43,936 nt of DNA from Bacteroidota bacterium (GTDB taxonomy: Bacteria; Bacteroidota; Bacteroidia; 2-12-FULL-35-15). The position numbers and the translations under genes are program-made. Below the pieces are notes generated by a model. That model searched no databases and was not told the DNA's origin. It was given only the letters and a program-made list of their open reading frames with translations. The stretch is from contig JAHEXZ010000031.1 in assembly GCA_023251835.1 (NCBI GenBank), positions 1 to 43,936 on the forward strand, in the 5' to 3' direction. This document shows, piece after piece, positions 41,478-43,936 of this stretch; the first letter of the stretch is position 1; each line of letters begins with the position of its first letter.

Positions 41478-43838
41478 TTAATACTTGATCAATCGAAGGG
41501 AGGCAGCGGAGTTGCCCGAAACAATTCTTAATGTATAAGCACCCTTTGCAAGTTTCAGGTCATCTGCGTTAATTGAAATACTGTGTTTACCCGATCTGTA
41601 ATAGGCACTCGTTTTCATTACTGTTCTTCCGAAAATATCAGTAAGCGTTATTGTAACGTTCTGTTCTGAATTTTGAGAAAAATATACCGTTGCAGTTTCA
41701 TTAAAAGGATTCGGTTGAGCAGAAATGCTCATAACTCCTTCGCGTTCTTCAATACCTGTATTTACATTTTCAACCGGTACAATACCATTAGTGCTGCAAA
41801 TGCTGTTTAAGCCGGCACTGTCAATAGCTTTGACGCTTATGTAATAGGTTTGTCCGGAGGAAAGTGTAAGCCCTGTTGCAGTAATGGAGGTGTTTTGATT
41901 GTTATCCGTCCAGTTAACAATATCAGTTGCCCCTGCACTTGTACCAATGGCATAAAAATAACTACTGATCCCGGAGTTAGAGTCTGCTGAGGTGGCCCAG
42001 TTTGCAGTAAGCGAGTTTAAAGAGTTTGTGGTGTCTATGTCATTGTTTATACCATCAATTACACCTTCACAGGAAGGCTCTGTCCAATCCACATTAATAT
42101 TCTGATAAGCAATGGTAGAAATATTACCCGCACTGTCATTTACAATTGATTTTATTTTTGCCGAAAACACAGAGGGGCTTGGATTCTGATAACGTATATC
42201 ATTAGTGGCAGCAGATCCTACGTTCACGGTGACAGATGCCGGACGGGAACGGTACACTTTCAGTTCATTGATATGTGCTTTGCAATTTCCTGTCCGAAAA
42301 GAAATATAATCACCCGATGTGGTCAAAACACCTGTATCTGTGTAGGTTCCCAGAAATATATCATCCCTGTAGATGTTAATCTTTCCGATAATGCGGTCGA
42401 AAATAATTTTATAATCATACCATTGTCCTAATACGGTTGCAATATCGGCAATGGTATGCATTAACGTGAAACTATTATTAATAACCTTATAAATTTCAAC
42501 GACACTTGTTTCCTGCCTTACATACATAAAGTAAGAGTTCCCCCTGTTGGAGAGAGCTCCGTTATCACTAAAAAAATGAAGCCCGAAACGATGTTGGCTG
42601 CTGCCATCAGCAGCAGGGTCCATCATAGCATAAAACTGGTACAAATAACGATTGGATAAATTCTGATTAAGTGAAGTATAAATATTGGAGTTGTTAACAG
42701 AAGTATCCTGTTGCACCAGCCTGCCGTTTGTTACCTGCCAGGTTCCGCTGCCACTGGGAACAGACCATACAAGTGAATTATAAGAATCGAAATTATCAGC
42801 GAAAAAACCTCTTGTTGCATTTGCATGCCATTCAGCACCATCATAGTCAAGTACCTGGTAATAGGATTTTTCCAATCCGCTTCCCCCGTTGTTATCTATG
42901 TCAGTAAAAGTGGCGGTAAAATTGCCGGTGACCCAATTGTTGGGAACGGTTATTGCAGTTGTGGGTGCTACATTTTCCTGTGTATTGAATGTATCGAGGC
43001 AGCCGGTAATGCCGATTCCTCCGGCAGCATTTAGCTCTGTTGTGCCAACACTATTGATTTGAGAGATGCCTGGAATTGTACCCTGGCCGGAACCGGATCC
43101 AGGGAAAACAATATAATCAATAATGCCCAGAGTGGTACCGCCCGTTCTTGCGTTGGAGTTAACACCTATCTGGCTGGCCAGGTAAATAGAACCTTCCCCC
43201 AGCTTGCCTGCAGGACCACTATCAGCATATACTGCATAACATCCCAGCCCTGTTATGGTATTATATACATAACCAATATCACCAATGCTAATACCTCCAG
43301 CCTGCACTACAGCATGAGGTAAAACAAAAAAAGGTAGGGCTTCTGAATTTGCGTATCGCAGCGGATTGGTTGATGTGTAAGAACTATTCACCAGTGAAGT
43401 AGTGGATACATACATTCCGGGATAGGGGTCTCCCGAACCCTGGATAATAGGGTTACCGTTATTGTCAGTAACCACTCCCCACCAGTTGCCCGGTGAACCG
43501 GCATTTGCCGTATAATCCAAACCACTATCATTTGGCCCGTATGCTCGCGGGCTTCCATCAGCATCTATAGCCATTTTAGCTTTAAACATAATTGCACCAG
43601 AGGCATCGTGCTGGTAGACATCAAAATTTTGAATGGTGGTTATATACGTTTTACTGCAATTGACTGACTGCGCAATTGCATAATTATCAGTGGCTATTAT
43701 CCCCATGGGAGTTTCTAAAAATGTATTGAAGTATCCTTCGGCTTCAGCTTTATAGGAGTCAAATATTGTGTTATTTTGGGCGATGGTTATGCTTTCCCAG
43801 GTAAGTAAGAAAAGAAATAGGAAAGGTAGTTTTTTCAC
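41478..43838 (-). CDS. T9SS-exported GH75 chitosanase-like multidomain protein
   Basis: The 786-residue protein has a signal peptide (1-20, ending TIA-Q). Residues about 75-255 resemble glycoside hydrolase family 75 (chitosanase): FKAKMAIDADGSPRAYGPND, GDIGYVYN, then CYAVYADSGPAGKLGEGSIY with candidate catalytic Asp206 and Glu215. Next comes a LamG/concanavalin-like domain (about 345-540, with FFADNFDSYNSLVWSVPSGS), an immunoglobulin-like/fibronectin-type segment (about 600-690, with SGQTYYISVKAIDSAG), and a T9SS domain (AQPNPFNETATVYF ... AKGAYTLRIVSG). It would hydrolyse chitosan or another partly deacetylated polymer outside the cell. The GH75 call is from memory of family motifs and should be verified. 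Confidence 0.68.
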   Translation of the reverse strand: MKKLPFLFLFLLTWESITIAQNNTIFDSYKAEAEGYFNTFLETPMGIIATDNYAIAQSVNCSKTYITTIQNFDVYQHDASGAIMFKAKMAIDADGSPRAYGPNDSGLDYTANAGSPGNWWGVVTDNNGNPIIQGSGDPYPGMYVSTTSLVNSSYTSTNPLRYANSEALPFFVLPHAVVQAGGISIGDIGYVYNTITGLGCYAVYADSGPAGKLGEGSIYLASQIGVNSNARTGGTTLGIIDYIVFPGSGSGQGTIPGISQINSVGTTELNAAGGIGITGCLDTFNTQENVAPTTAITVPNNWVTGNFTATFTDIDNNGGSGLEKSYYQVLDYDGAEWHANATRGFFADNFDSYNSLVWSVPSGSGTWQVTNGRLVQQDTSVNNSNIYTSLNQNLSNRYLYQFYAMMDPAADGSSQHRFGLHFFSDNGALSNRGNSYFMYVRQETSVVEIYKVINNSFTLMHTIADIATVLGQWYDYKIIFDRIIGKINIYRDDIFLGTYTDTGVLTTSGDYISFRTGNCKAHINELKVYRSRPASVTVNVGSAATNDIRYQNPSPSVFSAKIKSIVNDSAGNISTIAYQNINVDWTEPSCEGVIDGINNDIDTTNSLNSLTANWATSADSNSGISSYFYAIGTSAGATDIVNWTDNNQNTSITATGLTLSSGQTYYISVKAIDSAGLNSICSTNGIVPVENVNTGIEEREGVMSISAQPNPFNETATVYFSQNSEQNVTITLTDIFGRTVMKTSAYYRSGKHSISINADDLKLAKGAYTLRIVSGNSAASLRLIKY

Positions 43839-43936
43839 AATAGTTTAAAAATTTAAGGGTTAATTTTTAATACCTGTTGGGTAAATGTAAAACATAAAAG
43901 TCCAAAAGTCAATAGCAGGCTTAAATAAAAGAGCTG
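43839..43936. other. Non-coding end of window upstream of the GH75-like gene
   Basis: These 98 bases hold the probable promoter of the minus-strand gene. The minus strand reads TACATTTA about 50 bases upstream of the ATG, one base off the TAnnTTTG consensus. No gene is visible. Confidence 0.4.

Overview
The window is a stretch of chromosome from a member of the Bacteroidota. The evidence is an AT-rich sequence, at least five secreted proteins with C-terminal type IX secretion (T9SS) sorting domains, a MurF-alanine racemase fusion, a TonB-dependent receptor with a Bacteroidota-style promoter, -7 elements of the form TAnnTTTG instead of E. coli-type promoters, and no consistent Shine-Dalgarno sequences. 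Nothing looks like a prophage, insertion sequence, CRISPR array, rRNA or tRNA. I cannot place it below phylum with confidence.

Layout. (1) 1-3.96 kb: the 3' end of a SiaC-type regulatory phosphoprotein gene, an outer-membrane protein gene, and a FecA-like TonB-dependent receptor behind two overlapping palindromic operators. Two gene remnants lie here (1291-1458 and 3855-3960). (2) 3.97-11.9 kb, all minus strand: wecB, two polysaccharide deacetylases, an AAC(3)-fold acyltransferase, a short-chain dehydrogenase and a GNAT/FemAB-like acyltransferase form a surface-glycan operon. It runs on toward upp, a small membrane protein and a YjjG-type nucleotidase. (3) 12.0-27.0 kb, mostly housekeeping: a T9SS adhesin, pgk, fbp, aspartokinase, a TPR protein, an acyl-CoA thioesterase, HemJ, CorA, RsmI, an M28 peptidase, a conserved hypothetical, tdk and murF-alr. 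Several nested palindromic repeats are spread through this part, one of them inside the aspartokinase reading frame. (4) 27.0-36.75 kb, all minus strand: a seven-gene array, in transcription order a membrane-spanning nSTAND1 NTPase-WD40 protein, a TPR/beta-barrel protein, a six-kelch lipoprotein, two tandem paralogous T9SS-exported proteins, a protein with two TIR-like halves, and a SpoIIE-type PP2C phosphatase. (5) 36.9-43.9 kb: a GldN-like lipoprotein, prfA, a T9SS beta-propeller/SprB-repeat protein, and a T9SS protein with a GH75 chitosanase-like domain.

The best candidate for an undescribed system is region 4. One collinear set of genes joins a STAND-type ATPase with an intramembrane helix to surface-exposed propeller and secreted proteins, and ends with TIR-like and phosphatase output modules. 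It could be an envelope-sensing or defence/stress signalling system; the function is inferred, not shown. A second theme is a set of miniature hairpin repeats, several sharing TATAC/GTATA-type ends, that sit between genes and in two places have become part of a protein.
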